This document shows, piece after piece, positions 33,511-44,626 of a stretch of 64,000 nt of DNA. Source of the stretch: Hirsutella rhossiliensis. Taxonomy: Eukaryota; Ascomycota; Sordariomycetes; Hypocreales; Ophiocordycipitaceae. Location: positions 434,001-498,000 of the forward strand of contig NW_025408675.1 of the NCBI RefSeq assembly GCF_020360975.1, read 5' to 3'. Below the pieces are notes generated by a model that was not told the DNA's origin, did not search any database, and worked only from the letters and a program-made list of their open reading frames with translations. Every line of letters starts with the position of its first letter. The first letter of the stretch is position 1. The translations under genes were made by a program, and so were the position numbers.

Positions 33511-35433
33511 TCATTGGTCGGCCGCGGCAGGTTGAAACTGCGGACGATTGCCCCCGCGGGGACCTCGCCCGTATCCGCGGCCACGGTTACCTCGCCCGCG
33601 CCCGCGATAGTTTCGGTACCCGCCGTCGACGCTGCCCTGCCCAAACGTCTCCATGTTCTTCCGCTGCTCTTCGCCGCGCCATTCTCGGCCGCCAGGCTTG
33701 TGGCCGCCGTTTTCGGCCCTGTCCTTGGCCTCGCTAGAAATATTGTCGAAAAAGGACTTGGATTTGTTGTACGCGACAGCTGGGTTACCGTTGGATGCTT
33801 CGACTTCGGCTGCCTGTGCGGCGAGCTCGTTTGGTTGCTCCGTCACAGGAGATCCTGCAATAGCTTCCTTGGCGATTTCCTCCCGGTTGAACTTGGCGTT
33901 GGACTGGGCGAAGTCAAAGTCCGAATCGGGTACTTCGACCTTCTGGCCCCCGGGCCGACCTCCGCGACCGCGACCACGGCCAGCTGGAGCACCTCTGCTA
34001 GCGTTAACCCTCATCTCGTTGACCTTGTTTGTCAGGTTGTCCATCGCATTACCGCCACTGTTGCCCAGTTGCGCCATCGCAGCTGCGACCGCGGCACGTG
34101 CCGCATTTGTGGCATCTTCGACGCTACTCGGTGCCGCCGTCACCGTGGCCTTGACGTTGGCCTGACCCGGCATTCCAGCCGTGGGAAGCGTGAAGGGCTT
34201 GCCGGCTGGTCCAGAAAGCGGCATGACAGGCGTAACTCTATTGTTCCGCTGAGCGACTGGAGCTGCCTTGGACTGGCTCGTAGCACCGGGGAGAGATCCA
34301 TTGGTGCCCAAAGTCGAGGCTGCAGCCTTGACTTCCTCGACTGACGGCTTGGATTCGATGGGCGGGCTAGGCGCATTAGTTGGTGGGTGGGCAGCCGCAG
34401 CCTGAGCCTTGGGCTCTGCTGCAGGAGTGGTCGCCGCCTTGGGTCGGTCTGAGCCGGGTCCGACATTTCCGGCCTTCGGATCTTGCGCGGGGACCAAAGG
34501 GGGGCCTTGGCGCTGGCCCTGGGGTTCAGGGCCAGGAGGAAGGCCCGCGCCCGGAGGAGGATGGTTGTTCCACGGGCCAGGGCCTCCAGGTGGGAAGCCT
34601 TGGCCGGGAGGAAACCAGTGTGGCGGCGGGGGGTATGACATGCCAAAACCGGCTCCAGGACCAGGCATGGGGCCTGGACCGCCCCCCCGACCCCAGGATC
34701 CTGGAGGCGGCGGTCCGCCGTAGAAGTTATTCGGAGGATATGGATGCTGGAAATTCCCAGCCGCTGGGGGGCCGGGTTGGTTTGGGGCGCCACCACGGGC
34801 TCGAGCCTTGTCAATCTCGTCAGCTTACATTCGCCGAGGGTATTATTATAGGCACTCTCAAGCAAAGACAAGTCTTCGGTATCAGAAGGAAGGCAACGGA
34901 AGTTTCGACATTGTTTTTTGCGCTTTCCGACATGACAATTTTTACATCCGGAATATTTCATCATTGTGAAGACTTGCAGGAGAGAGAAAAGGGCATGGTG
35001 ACTTACTCCAACAATGGCAGGGTCATCGGGCATGGCAGGAGGGGGCTTGTTCTCCTTGACGCTGGGATGCTCCTCGATGCGAAGATCCTTCACATCGCTA
35101 CCGCGGAAGACAATGTACTCGTAGACCTGGTCAGACGGAGCAACCTCGTCCTCGGGCCTGCCTCGACGACCCTCGGTGCCGAAAGAACGGACATTTTCCA
35201 GCGAGACCGTGGACTCGTCTGAATTGATCTCGTGAAGGGTGCCAACGTAGCTAGTTTGGGCGTCAGCGCGAGACTCGGAGTAGGATTTCTGGTTTAAGGA
35301 GGGGGAGAAGGCAACGAACCGAATATCGCTCTTGGATATAAGTGATATACGTGACCTGTCGAATCGTCAGTACAATGGCCCCAGGCAGACGGGGCCGTAC
35401 GGGATGCTCGACATACCCCAGAAAATCGGACAT
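33511..35433 (-). CDS. SCD6: SCD6/Lsm14 family mRNA decapping and translation repressor
   Basis: P-body protein that binds eIF4G and decapping factors. Four exons: 35433-35417 (17 bases), 35355-35320 (36 bases), 35250-35007 and 34806-33511, giving about 530 residues. The joined start is [27 protein letters not shown], the Lsm14-type Lsm domain, continuing to [20 protein letters not shown] Pro/Gly-rich stretch follows, then the FDF box ([14 protein letters not shown]), the FFD motif ([11 protein letters not shown]) and the TFG box ([15 protein letters not shown]) in canonical order. RGG-type repeats (GRGRGRGG and [18 protein letters not shown]) flank the FDF and close the protein. The two tiny first exons mean automated models may truncate the Lsm domain. 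Confidence 0.95.
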
Positions 35434-36352
35434 CTGGGCCAAGATGCCACGTTGAGCACGCAGCAGGCTCTGAGGAGGGCGCTATGGAGGCCGACAAACC
35501 CTTTGGAAGCTCAAACGCACGGGGCACAAAGTTGGGGGATGCTCGTCTTGTAAGCAATTATCGGTGTGCGATTGGTGTGTGCTTGATGGTAGGTGGAGGA
35601 GAGATAGTTTTTGCAAAGGAAAGATTTGCGAGGTTGGGTCAAGGAGGCTGGAGGGAGCTTTTGCGGAGCCATGGCGGAGCTTTTCGCAGCTCCTGGCTCG
35701 CGGGTCGGGAATACCTCGGTTATTCCGCGACGCCACGCGTGGCCATTGAGGCCGCTGGTTCGCTTCCAAGTTTGCCAGGGTCAAACTGAATTGCCTGCAG
35801 GTCAGAGTCCCACTGCTTAAATTCGGTGCTTTCAGCGGGCCATCGAGTATCGATCGACATCAGGTCTGGAACACGATGATTCGCTGCGACAGAGTTTGAC
35901 TTCTATTCCACTACAGAGTATACGTTGTTGCTTGTGCTTGTACTCCGGGGAGCATTGTAGAGTTCACTACCTACCGTTAACCATGGCCAGCCGCCAACTT
36001 GAATGGCATTTGCCAAGATCCCCAGTAGGCCCTGGGCACTAGTAACATATTCATCGACACTCTCGTTGCATACTGATTCAAGAGCAAAACAACCAGATGA
36101 GCGGGGCGGAGGTCTAGCTCCATCAACCCAGAGACGCAAGCACATTGTGAAACCCGTTCGCCGGTGCCCTTCTATACAGCCAAGAATAATCTCCGTCTCC
36201 GGCTCGAAAGAGATATCGTGATGGCCCTCTCATCGAAAACGGGCGAGGACAAGATAGTCCCGGCCCAGGATAAGAATCAAATTGGCAAGTGAAGGAGGAA
36301 CCGCAAAAAGACGCCGAACCACGACCAAAACTCCGAATATGAGGACAAACGT
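35434..36352. other. intergenic region between SCD6 and VTI1
   Basis: Holds the SCD6 promoter and the VTI1 3' flank. Open frames such as 35484-35789 show no family features. Confidence 0.5.
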
Positions 36353-37154
36353 TCACCTGAACTTGCTGATGACGACGGCGACAATCAGAAGCACGAGGAT
36401 GGTGATGATTGAAATGGTGATTATCCGGTTCGTAGCCATCCTGCGAGCAGGTCCGTCAGTCAGGCGCTCCGGGTTGGCGGTTCAAGGTTCCACATTACCT
36501 ACGCGCCATCCCCCTCAACGTCTTGACGCTCCGGTCAACATAGCCCTCGCTGTTCAGAAGCCGATCGTGCGTGTGTTGAATCATCTCGCGCTGTCCGTGC
36601 AGATTCGCCAGAGTGTCCGCGCCGATGGACTCTGTCTCATGCGCAAGCGCCTGGCTGGCCTTTAGTCGCTGCGTGCTCCGGTCAAGTCGGTCCGTGCCAG
36701 AGAGCAGCTGTTGCCTCTGCTCGAGAGAGGCATCGGACGCGCCGGCCGGTTCGTCCCGATATCGCGATCCGAACAGGGCAGAGCGATCAGAGGAGAGCGA
36801 GGTGAGCTTTCGTCGGTTGGCGTCGACGTCGGCTTCATAGTTACGGAAGCGCTGGTTCACTTTGGCCCGTGAAGACGTGGGTATGTTTTGTTTCTCAAGA
36901 CGCATCTGTCCAAGCTGGATGTAGAAGAGGAGACGTCAGCAGAAGCCTCTGGACCAGGCCGACGAGAGGCATACCAGCTCATCCGCCTCTTCGAGGGCGC
37001 GCTCCGCCTGGCTGATGGCGGTCTTGCGGGGTTCGCCCGAGAGTTCGGGGATCTGGTCCAGCTTCTGCGACAGGTCGGCTTGGACGAGCTTGAGCTCCGC
37101 TTCGTAGGAGCCGAACAGCTCGGAGCCGGCGTCCGTGTCGAGGGGATTCGCCAT
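36353..37154 (-). CDS. VTI1: Qb-SNARE VTI1
   Basis: SNARE for Golgi-endosome-vacuole fusion. Three exons, 37154-36975, 36914-36499 and 36440-36353, give 227 residues, the usual length. The N-terminal Habc-like helices begin SELFGSYEAELKLVQADLSQKLDQIPEL. The SNARE motif runs roughly residues 135-198 (RLDRSTQRLKASQALAHETESIGADTL..) with the central-layer Gln in LHGQREMIQ. The last exon encodes the C-terminal anchor IITISIITILVLLIVAVVISKF, so the protein is tail-anchored. Junctions give GMARRMATNRIITIS in frame. Confidence 0.94.
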
Positions 37155-38666
37155 GTTGTGTGGGGTCCCAAACAACGTCTCGTCAAGAACAAGCGGGCTC
37201 GTTCAGTCGCGCAGCTGTCGAAGGGGAGAGGGAGAACAGATGGCGGAGCTTCGGCAGAAGGAGCGCAATAGCTGGCGCGTAGTGGTTGCTCGTCTGCAGC
37301 GTCGGGTTGGTTGTCTTGGTCAGTCTACCAGGCGGAGTCGGAGTGATGTACGCAAGCACCAGCATGTCACAGGGGCGACGGCCGCGGAATAATGCACGTG
37401 ACAGTTGTCCCCACATGAGAGACAGAGTGGCCCGTGCACCGGCGGAGACCATATCTACGCAGAGCCGAGAAAAATGCATTTCTCCTTTTCCTTCTCCTTC
37501 AAGAAAGTTGAATCCCCCGGAAGATGAAGAAAACCGACTCGACGTCTCGACAATCCGTCAATGGCGTGGGGTTGAAATTAGCCGGGCAGAGCAGCGTGGG
37601 ATTCGTCCCGCACGGCGCTTTTAAGAATTGGTGACTCGTACCACCGTCAACCGATCCCGTTGAGTGCTCGACATGCCGCTGTGTGTTGTCTGCAGTAGCA
37701 TGCTCTCGTCGCCGCCTGTTTGTGGCCTCATAATGGGGGGCCTGACGTTTCAGAAGAGCTTGCTGCTCGTGAGCTGGACCTGACGTGGCCCTGCGAGTCG
37801 ACGAGCTCAGATCAAGGCAAGCATCGACGGGCCCTGGACAACACGCCGTACCTATCCTATCATGGCATGTGGAAGGAAGCCTCCTTTCTTCGTCTTTGTT
37901 GAGGACACGACGGGCGAGATGTGTGCGGCCAAGTCGCAGCAGGGTGGATCCCACATGTCTTGGGTTTTCACCCCTGGTCCCTTTCGGCTGCAAACGGGGG
38001 CCCGTCACCAACCAAGGCAATCTTGATGCTTGTGCTACCCGCCACGCTTCAGCATGTCGTGGCAGCGCCACAGCACGCGCTCTCGCATGCATCAGCGGCG
38101 GCTTGGGAAGCATGGCAATGGGCAAGGTGCTAATTAGTAGCGAGTCCGTCTTTGGTTGAAGGCAAAGAAAGTACCCGGGTAGTTACCTCTCAGCACGCAG
38201 CACCTGAGTGGTGTCTCAACGTACCGGTTTCGACAGGGCATCAATCGCATCGGGCTACCGCTAATTAGGGATCGTGCCGTCTGCTGTAGACGGAGCCTGA
38301 AGATCTCCCCCCATACAGTGATCACCATCAGTAGTACCTACCTTGTAGGTAGTACCCTAACATGGTGGTACCTGGCTGAGGGCGGCGACCTCACCCACAC
38401 TCTCGGGGCAGCTTCCCGCCCCCCATGTCTGCCGTCCATCGCCTCCGCTTAACTCCCGTGTGTGCTTGCTTCGAATGACGTTCCAGCTTTCTTCGCCATG
38501 TGAAAGCCTTCGTTTCTTCTGCCCACCACTTTTCTCGCCTGGCCCCCCCCCCTTCTCTCGCGGCGTCCGCTCTCTTGCTGAGCGTCAATACTCCTCCTGC
38601 TTACGATCAACATCCTCTTGTCCAGCGTCACCACTTCTCATCTTGCCGCTTCAATCCACCACGCCA
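37155..38666. other. 1.5-kb divergent promoter region
   Basis: Between VTI1 (-) and the flavoprotein gene (+). A TACCTACCTTGTAGGTAG inverted repeat occurs at about 38335-38352, and CT-rich sequence precedes the flavoprotein ATG. The longest frame (37499-38125, minus) is composition-biased and resembles no protein I know. Confidence 0.5.
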
Positions 38667-40293
38667 ATGGGCCGACCGGTGGAACACTTCACCAGGAAAA
38701 AGGTCGCCATCGTCGGCAGCGGCTGCACCGGCATCGCCGCTCTCTGGGCCTTGAACAGGACTCACCATGACGTCTACCTCTACGAGGCGGCCGATCGACT
38801 CGGCGGCCACACAAACACGGTGGAGTGGAAGGCCGGAAAGTTTACAACTTGCGTTGACACCGGCTTCATCGTTTTGAATACGGCTACCTATCGTGAGGCG
38901 ACCCTTTCCGCGCGTTTCGTTTGGCGCAGCTTGAAGCTCATCGTCTCGCAGCCAACTTCATCAGCTTCCTCGACAAGGTCAATGTCCAGACGGAGCCGAC
39001 AGAGATGACTTTTGGTGTCTCCCGGGACCAGGGCCGCTTTGAATGGGCTGGCACCAGCTTGGGGGCCCTGTTTTGCCAGAAACGCAATCTCTTTTCGCCG
39101 CGCATGTGGAGGATGGTCTTTGACATTTTGCGCTTCAACCAGTTCGCGCTCGACCTGCTCATGCGCGACGAAGGCGAGTCCTCCGGCGAATCCGAGACAA
39201 TCGGACAGTACCTGGATCGCGAGGGCTACTCGGATGCTTTCCGAGACGATTATCTGATTCCCATGACCGCTGCCGTGTGGAGCACGAGTCCGGACAAGTG
39301 CTCTCTGCAGTTTCCCGTCGTGACGCTGGTCCGCTTCCTGTAAGCACGCCGTGCCCTTGATGAGCGTATCGCTCGCTGACAAGGTTGCACAGATGGAACC
39401 ACCACCTCCTGTCCACAGTTGCTGCACGGCCACAGTGGCTAACTCTCAAGAATGGGTCGAAATCGTACATTGACGCCGTCATGCGAGGGTTTCCCCCGAA
39501 TCACCTGTTCCTTAACACGCCCGTGAGCCATGTCACGAATGACGATGACGGCAGTGTCTTGCTGCACCTTGAACACGGCAGAACGGAAGTGTTTGATCAC
39601 GTCGTTCTGGCTACTCATGGAGACCAAGCACTGTCCATCATCGAGCCGTCGGCGACGGAGCAAGAGCGGTCGATTCTGTCTTGCTTTGAGACGTCGCAAA
39701 ACGAAGCCGTCCTGCACTCTGATCTGACTCTGATGCCGAGGAATCGAAAGGCTTGGTCGAGCTGGAACTACCTCACGCTGTCGTCCTTGTCGAGGGCCAA
39801 TGTTGATCAAGTCTCCCTGACATACAACATGAACATCCTGCAGAACATTCCTCGTGAGCCTTTCGGTGATGTCCTCGTGACGTTGAACCCCCTTCATCGT
39901 CCGCGTCCCGCCACGAGGCAGGGCCGATACTTTTACTCACACCCCCTGTACACGCCGGCAGCCGTGCGTGCGCAGAAACTCCTGCATCAGATCCAGAACA
40001 AACGGGGCATTAGCTATGCCGGAGCATGGACCAAGTACGGATTCCACGAGGATGGATTTAGCAGTGGCTTGCACGTGGCCCAAGAGCATCTGGGTGCCAG
40101 GTTACCGTTCGAGTTCCGGGACGCGACATACAGTCGGGGCAGGAAACCCAGATTGGGCCTTGCCGATCATCTATTACGCCTCTTTATCTTGATCATCCAG
40201 GTTTTGTATATTCAGGTTCTTGAGAGGCTGGCTGGGGGTGGTAACCAGAAGGGCAGGCGAGTGCCCAACGGCGTCAAAGCCAAAAGAATCTGA
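38667..40293 (+). CDS. FAD-dependent amine-oxidase-like flavoprotein
   Basis: Three exons, 38667-38892, 38952-39339 and 39393-40293, give 504 residues. The FAD-binding Rossmann start is VAIVGSGCTGIAALWAL, followed by YEAADRLGGHTNTVEW (Glu for ribose and the GG doublet). The first intron is short, with NTATYPNFISFLDKVNVQTEPTEMTFGVSRD restored across it. The C-terminal flavin motif SYAGAWTKYGFHEDGFSSGLHVA is typical of the group often found beside cyclopropane-fatty-acid synthases. No such synthase is adjacent here. A hydrophobic helix near the end (LLRLFILIIQVLYIQVL) suggests membrane association. Substrate unknown. Confidence 0.88.
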
Positions 40294-40532
40294 GGGGAGC
40301 AGGCTACGAGTTGATGACGCACGGGCATGCGCGTTACTCGACTTGCGTGACTTCCCGGACTTTTTGTGTGGTTGTGTCGAGTTGGGCATATTTCCTTGAC
40401 ACTTTCTTGATGGCTGCAAGGGAAGATGTCATCAAGTGTATCAAGTAGTTGGTGAGAATATTGACAGAAATATGCACTTTTGGGTAACAAATTTATTTTG
40501 AAGTTGAGTACTTTATTGGCCATGGAGTGCCC

Positions 40533-40545
40533 TTGTCGGGGAGCC
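40533..40545. repeat. target-site duplication, left copy
   Basis: TTGTCGGGGAGCC, identical to the 13 bases at 46385-46397 and directly abutting the 3' tail of the retroelement. Flanking bases differ on both outer sides. Confidence 0.9.
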
Positions 40546-40565
40546 TTTAGTTTAGTTTAGTTTAG
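40546..40565 (-). repeat. CTAAA tail repeat at retroelement 3' end
   Basis: Four exact copies of TTTAG on the plus strand, which is CTAAA read in the element's own sense. Simple pentanucleotide tails in place of poly(A) are known for several non-LTR clades and are made by the reverse transcriptase. Confidence 0.85.
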
Positions 40566-41100
40566 TGTATTTTCCGTCCAGCAACTTTTGGTCGCTCAGG
40601 TCTCCGCAGGGGAGCACAGGACGTGCTGAGCTAGCAGGTGTCTACATGCTACATATCGTACACTTCACCCACTATCCAGCATTTCATCGGCTCAACGGCG
40701 CTCATGACAAACCTGATGCCCGTCAGCGGGACGTCCAGGCATGAAGAGAAAGCTGTCCCGTGGTCAGATCAGCCAATTTGCTTCTGGGGCCTTGCAGCCT
40801 TGATGACCTCGGCGATCGCATGGTCGCGAGACCTTGACGCCGCCGAGATCGGAGCAGGTAACAGAAAGGATTGAGAGGAAAGGTAGGGTGAGAGAGGAGA
40901 ATGATGACCGTCTAGTGGCGTGGGCAGATCCTCCGAAGAAGGAGCTCGCTTTCGCCAGCCTGACGAATTTGTCAAAGTCCTTGCCGATTGCGCGGTTGAT
41001 GGCTGCAGCCGGCCAAGGTGCAAGCCGCATACGATGCCGTGGCGCAACCTTTCTGCAGTAAAAGATGTGTGCTGGCTCTTTCGTCTTCCGCACGAGCACG

Positions 41101-44100
41101 TCAGTCGCGCATTGTCGTGACCAAACCTTTCGTGGTAGTCAGCAAAATCCCATGGTGGGTTCTTGCTGCAAGCAAGTTACGAAGCAGGGGCCGAGAGAGC
41201 GCCAATTCTGACGGGCAGCTGGTTGTGGCTTTAAGCCTCAGGTCTCTGTATCGCTCCGGCGCAGAGGCTTCCCACCAGGCCTTGAAAGCCTCTTCCGGCT
41301 GCTGTCGGGCAATCTTTCGCAGGTGCGCTAGCGTCGGGACGTTATCAGCGGGTTCTGGCAGTGATGCTCCCGCCTTTGCCAGAGCATCAGCCTCCTCGTT
41401 GCCTGGGATGTCAGCATGGCCGGGGATCCAATGGACCTCCACAGCTCCGTATTTTCGCGCCAAAGATTGAAACTCAAGGAAGACCTCTTGCGAGGAGTCG
41501 CTCGGCGTGCCCCGTAAGCATGTTGCGGTCGCGAGGTTGTCGAGGCAGACAAAGATGCGGTCAGTTTCTGGAAGGCTCACCGCAGCCTTCAACCCCTCCA
41601 ACGCACCTTTCGCCTCAGCGTCGAAAATCTCGGCGGGCCCGAGACGGCCCTTGTCGCGCAAGACGGTGGATCCGTCCCGATGAACAACATAGCCATATCC
41701 GGCGTGGCCTTCGGTAGAACGGGACCCGTCGGAATAGACGACCAGAGTTCGGGGCGATAGTGCCTGGAGCCAATCGCGAAATTTCTTCGCCGTCTCATTT
41801 TTCGATGCACTCTGCAGAGGCGCAGTCTGCTCTTCGACAAATCCGCGCTGCAGCAAGGCAGGCCTTGGGCAGCTTGGTAGCAATTCGTCGGAGCGCCGCA
41901 GCCTAGTCCGGAAGGGTTTTGGCTGCTTTTGGTACTTCAGCTTGATCATTTCATTCAGTATAGGGCTTTTGGCCTCGACGTGCGCTTCACGAGCGGATGA
42001 GCTTCGTCCAGGGATTTGAGACGCGCAGCAAATGCAGTCCGGCGCGCCTCGAGCAGCAGAGGGACCGGCGGTATCCCTGCCTCCCGGTGCAGAACATTCG
42101 TTGGTGTAGTTCTCCACACTGGCAGGATAGCCCGAAGAGATGTGTAGAGTGCCTTGCTCATCTTCTTTACGAGGTGTCCGATCCTGGACGGTCCTTCCTT
42201 GCCCGGCTTGGTCCAGCGCGGGCGCGTAGAACCAGGATACCAGACCTCCGCCGCGTAGAGCAGCACTGGAATGACGCAAGCGCAGACCGCTCGTCGCACA
42301 GCGCTCGGTAGAGGACCATGCCTGGTGTTTGTCAGTCTCCTGAGATGGAAGGCGACTGCTTGCGCTTTGGCCGTCCATTTCTCGACATGAGTCTTGAAAG
42401 ACAGAGTGCTGTCGAGCCAGACGCCGAGCCAACGCATCGCCCGGCCCGGCCGTTTCTCAAATTCGCCATGGAGCACTGGCGGCGCCGTCTTGGGCGTCGT
42501 TCGAGAGAAGTGCATCACTTCTGTCTTCTCAGGGTCGAAGGAGATCCGTTGGCGGCGCCCCACGATACAAGCTCACGCACATGATGAGATGCTTCGGCGG
42601 ACGTCTCATCCAGGCTATCGCCGACGCAAAGGATGGCAGTGTCGTCCGCATAGCCGAAACGCCCTTTTGAGCTGCCCAAGCGGTAGATTGGTTCCGTATA
42701 CAGTAGGAAGAGGATCGGCGAGACTGGCGATCCCTGTGGCAGCCCGCACTGGAGAGGCGATGAATTCGTTGCGATATCTTGATAGCGGATGCGTGCCGAC
42801 CTGTCTTGCATAAACGAGCCGACCCATCGCGCGAGGTTCGGTGGCCACCCTTGCTCCCGTAGGCGAAGGATCAATCTGTTGCGGAGGACTGTGTCGAAGG
42901 CGCCCTGAATGTCCAAAGTCACCAATGTTGCAACCTGCTTGCAGGCAAATGCCTCCTCGATGTCATGAATCAAGGCAGCAACGAGATCCACGGCCGATCT
43001 CTTCGGAGCGCGCCGGCTTGTTGTGGGTGTAGTACGCCGAAATGGACCGAGGCCCACGCTGACGCCGTGCGATGAGCCGCTCGAGGCCCTTGCCGAGACA
43101 GGACAAAAGGAGATGGGGCGCCAAGCGCGGGGTAGAGAGATCCCTGCGCCCCGGCTTGGCAATCATGACCACTTCTGCTTCTCGGAAGGGCTTCGGATGG
43201 TGGCCAATCCTGAGGCAGCCTTGATATAGCTGGTGGACGAGACTTCCGATCGCATGCCAGACAGCGCGGAGCATCCGCACCGTAATATTGTCGGGACCAG
43301 GGACGTATTCCCGGTGCGTAGCGTGGCGTCGCGGGTCTCCTCCGGAGAGACTCGGTCGGTGAAGGGTATCGTCCTATCTGTGTTCACGGAGATCCACGGA
43401 TCTGGGATGTCGTCGTTCGCCGTGCGCCGTTCCAGAGTGGCTTGTCGCAAGGCGGTGGCCTTTTCCAGCTGCGTCTCATACACTCGGTCGTCAATTTGCA
43501 GGAGGAGCTTGAAACGGACCTGGAGACTTCAGCCAGCGGACCGCCCTGAAGACGGAGGCGCTATCGGTGAAGCTGTCAATCAAGTTACGCCAGTAAAGGC
43601 GCTTGGCCCGGCGCACCACGCTATGGAGCTCCTCTTGGCTAGCTGTACTTCTCGGTCGAAGCCGAGAGAGTGAACTCTCCTCCACGCGCGGTAATTGGCC
43701 GCCGCCTTTGCGCATTCTTCAGTCCACCACCGCGCACCATGCGTAGTCTTACGGGCAGGTCGACCGGCAGCTCTGGCTGCACAACCAAGAAGGTTCACGA
43801 GCGCCGACGCAAAGCTGTCGAGCTCGGAAGGAGATGCCGTGGTGATCGGGATGAAGGCGGCACCGGCCTCCACTAATTCAATGAATCGCTTCAATTCCTC
43901 GTCGGAGTTGAGATGGATCTTTCCTATTGGAAGGGGTGCCAGAACTTGTCCTGGCAGCGTGATACTAAGGGTAAAATGATCGGAGCCGGTTGCTAGATGA
44001 TCCTCGACAACAGCGTCGGCCAGAGGTATGTTGCAGAAGGCGAGATCAACCGTATTGCCGTGTGCGTTGGTCGGGACATCGACAGGATTCAGTAAGCCGA

Positions 44101-44626
44101 GTCGATTGTCCATTGCCCAAAACGCTATTTCTTCGCCGCGGTCCTCTCGTCGACCGGCCTGCCAGCTGGGATGTTTGGCATTGAAATCACCAGCAACAAG
44201 ACACTTGTCCGGTACGGTCCACTGAAGCAAGATTTCAAGGGCTCCGTCGTGGTACGGCTGCCGATAGAAGTTGACGACTGTTATGCCGTTGACGGTGAGC
44301 CAAAGGATGTCACGAGTCGCCGCAGGTCTCTTTTGATCAGCGACGAGACCTGCGGAACGCCGGACGTATGTCATGACTCTCGGGCGAGTGTCGCGGCCGT
44401 CCCAGTCGTTGACGGGTGAGAAGGTGTCGTAGGCCTGATGCGTCTTAGTGAGGCATCGGCCATCTTTCAGTCCTGTCCATGGCTCCTGCAACAAAATAAT
44501 GTCGTATTGTTCCGAGTCGGCCAACGCAAGGGCACAATCGTGTGCCGGCGGAATCTTGCCTACGTTGGCTTGGAAGATTCGCAAGATCCTCCTATCGCTT
44601 CGATTGCGTGGAAAACAGCGAGGCAT
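41101..44626 (-). pseudogene. retroelement ORF2: endonuclease, reverse transcriptase, RNase H (frameshifted)
   Basis: The endonuclease is one intact frame (44626-43580), with LLQEPW, AGDFNAKHPSW and TGSDHFTLSI. Downstream, homology continues through successive frames: 43715-43491, 43483-43163, 43280-42963, 43162-42515, 42563-41955 and 42432-41101, that is six frame changes. The reverse transcriptase palm shows TLDIQGAFD (motif A), GLPQGSPVSPILF (motif B) and FGYADD (motif C). RNase H shows VVYSDGS, AEAKGALEGL, VCLDN and WIPGHADIPGNEEADALAKAG. Catalytic residues are all still present; the damage is mainly indels. Confidence 0.92.

Noticed and set aside
38893..38929. A 37-base intron or frameshift in the flavoprotein gene
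   Set aside because: Too short for a fungal intron and leads to a stop. The 59-base intron 38893-38951 keeps frame and gives the family text TATYPNFISFL, so no frameshift is needed.
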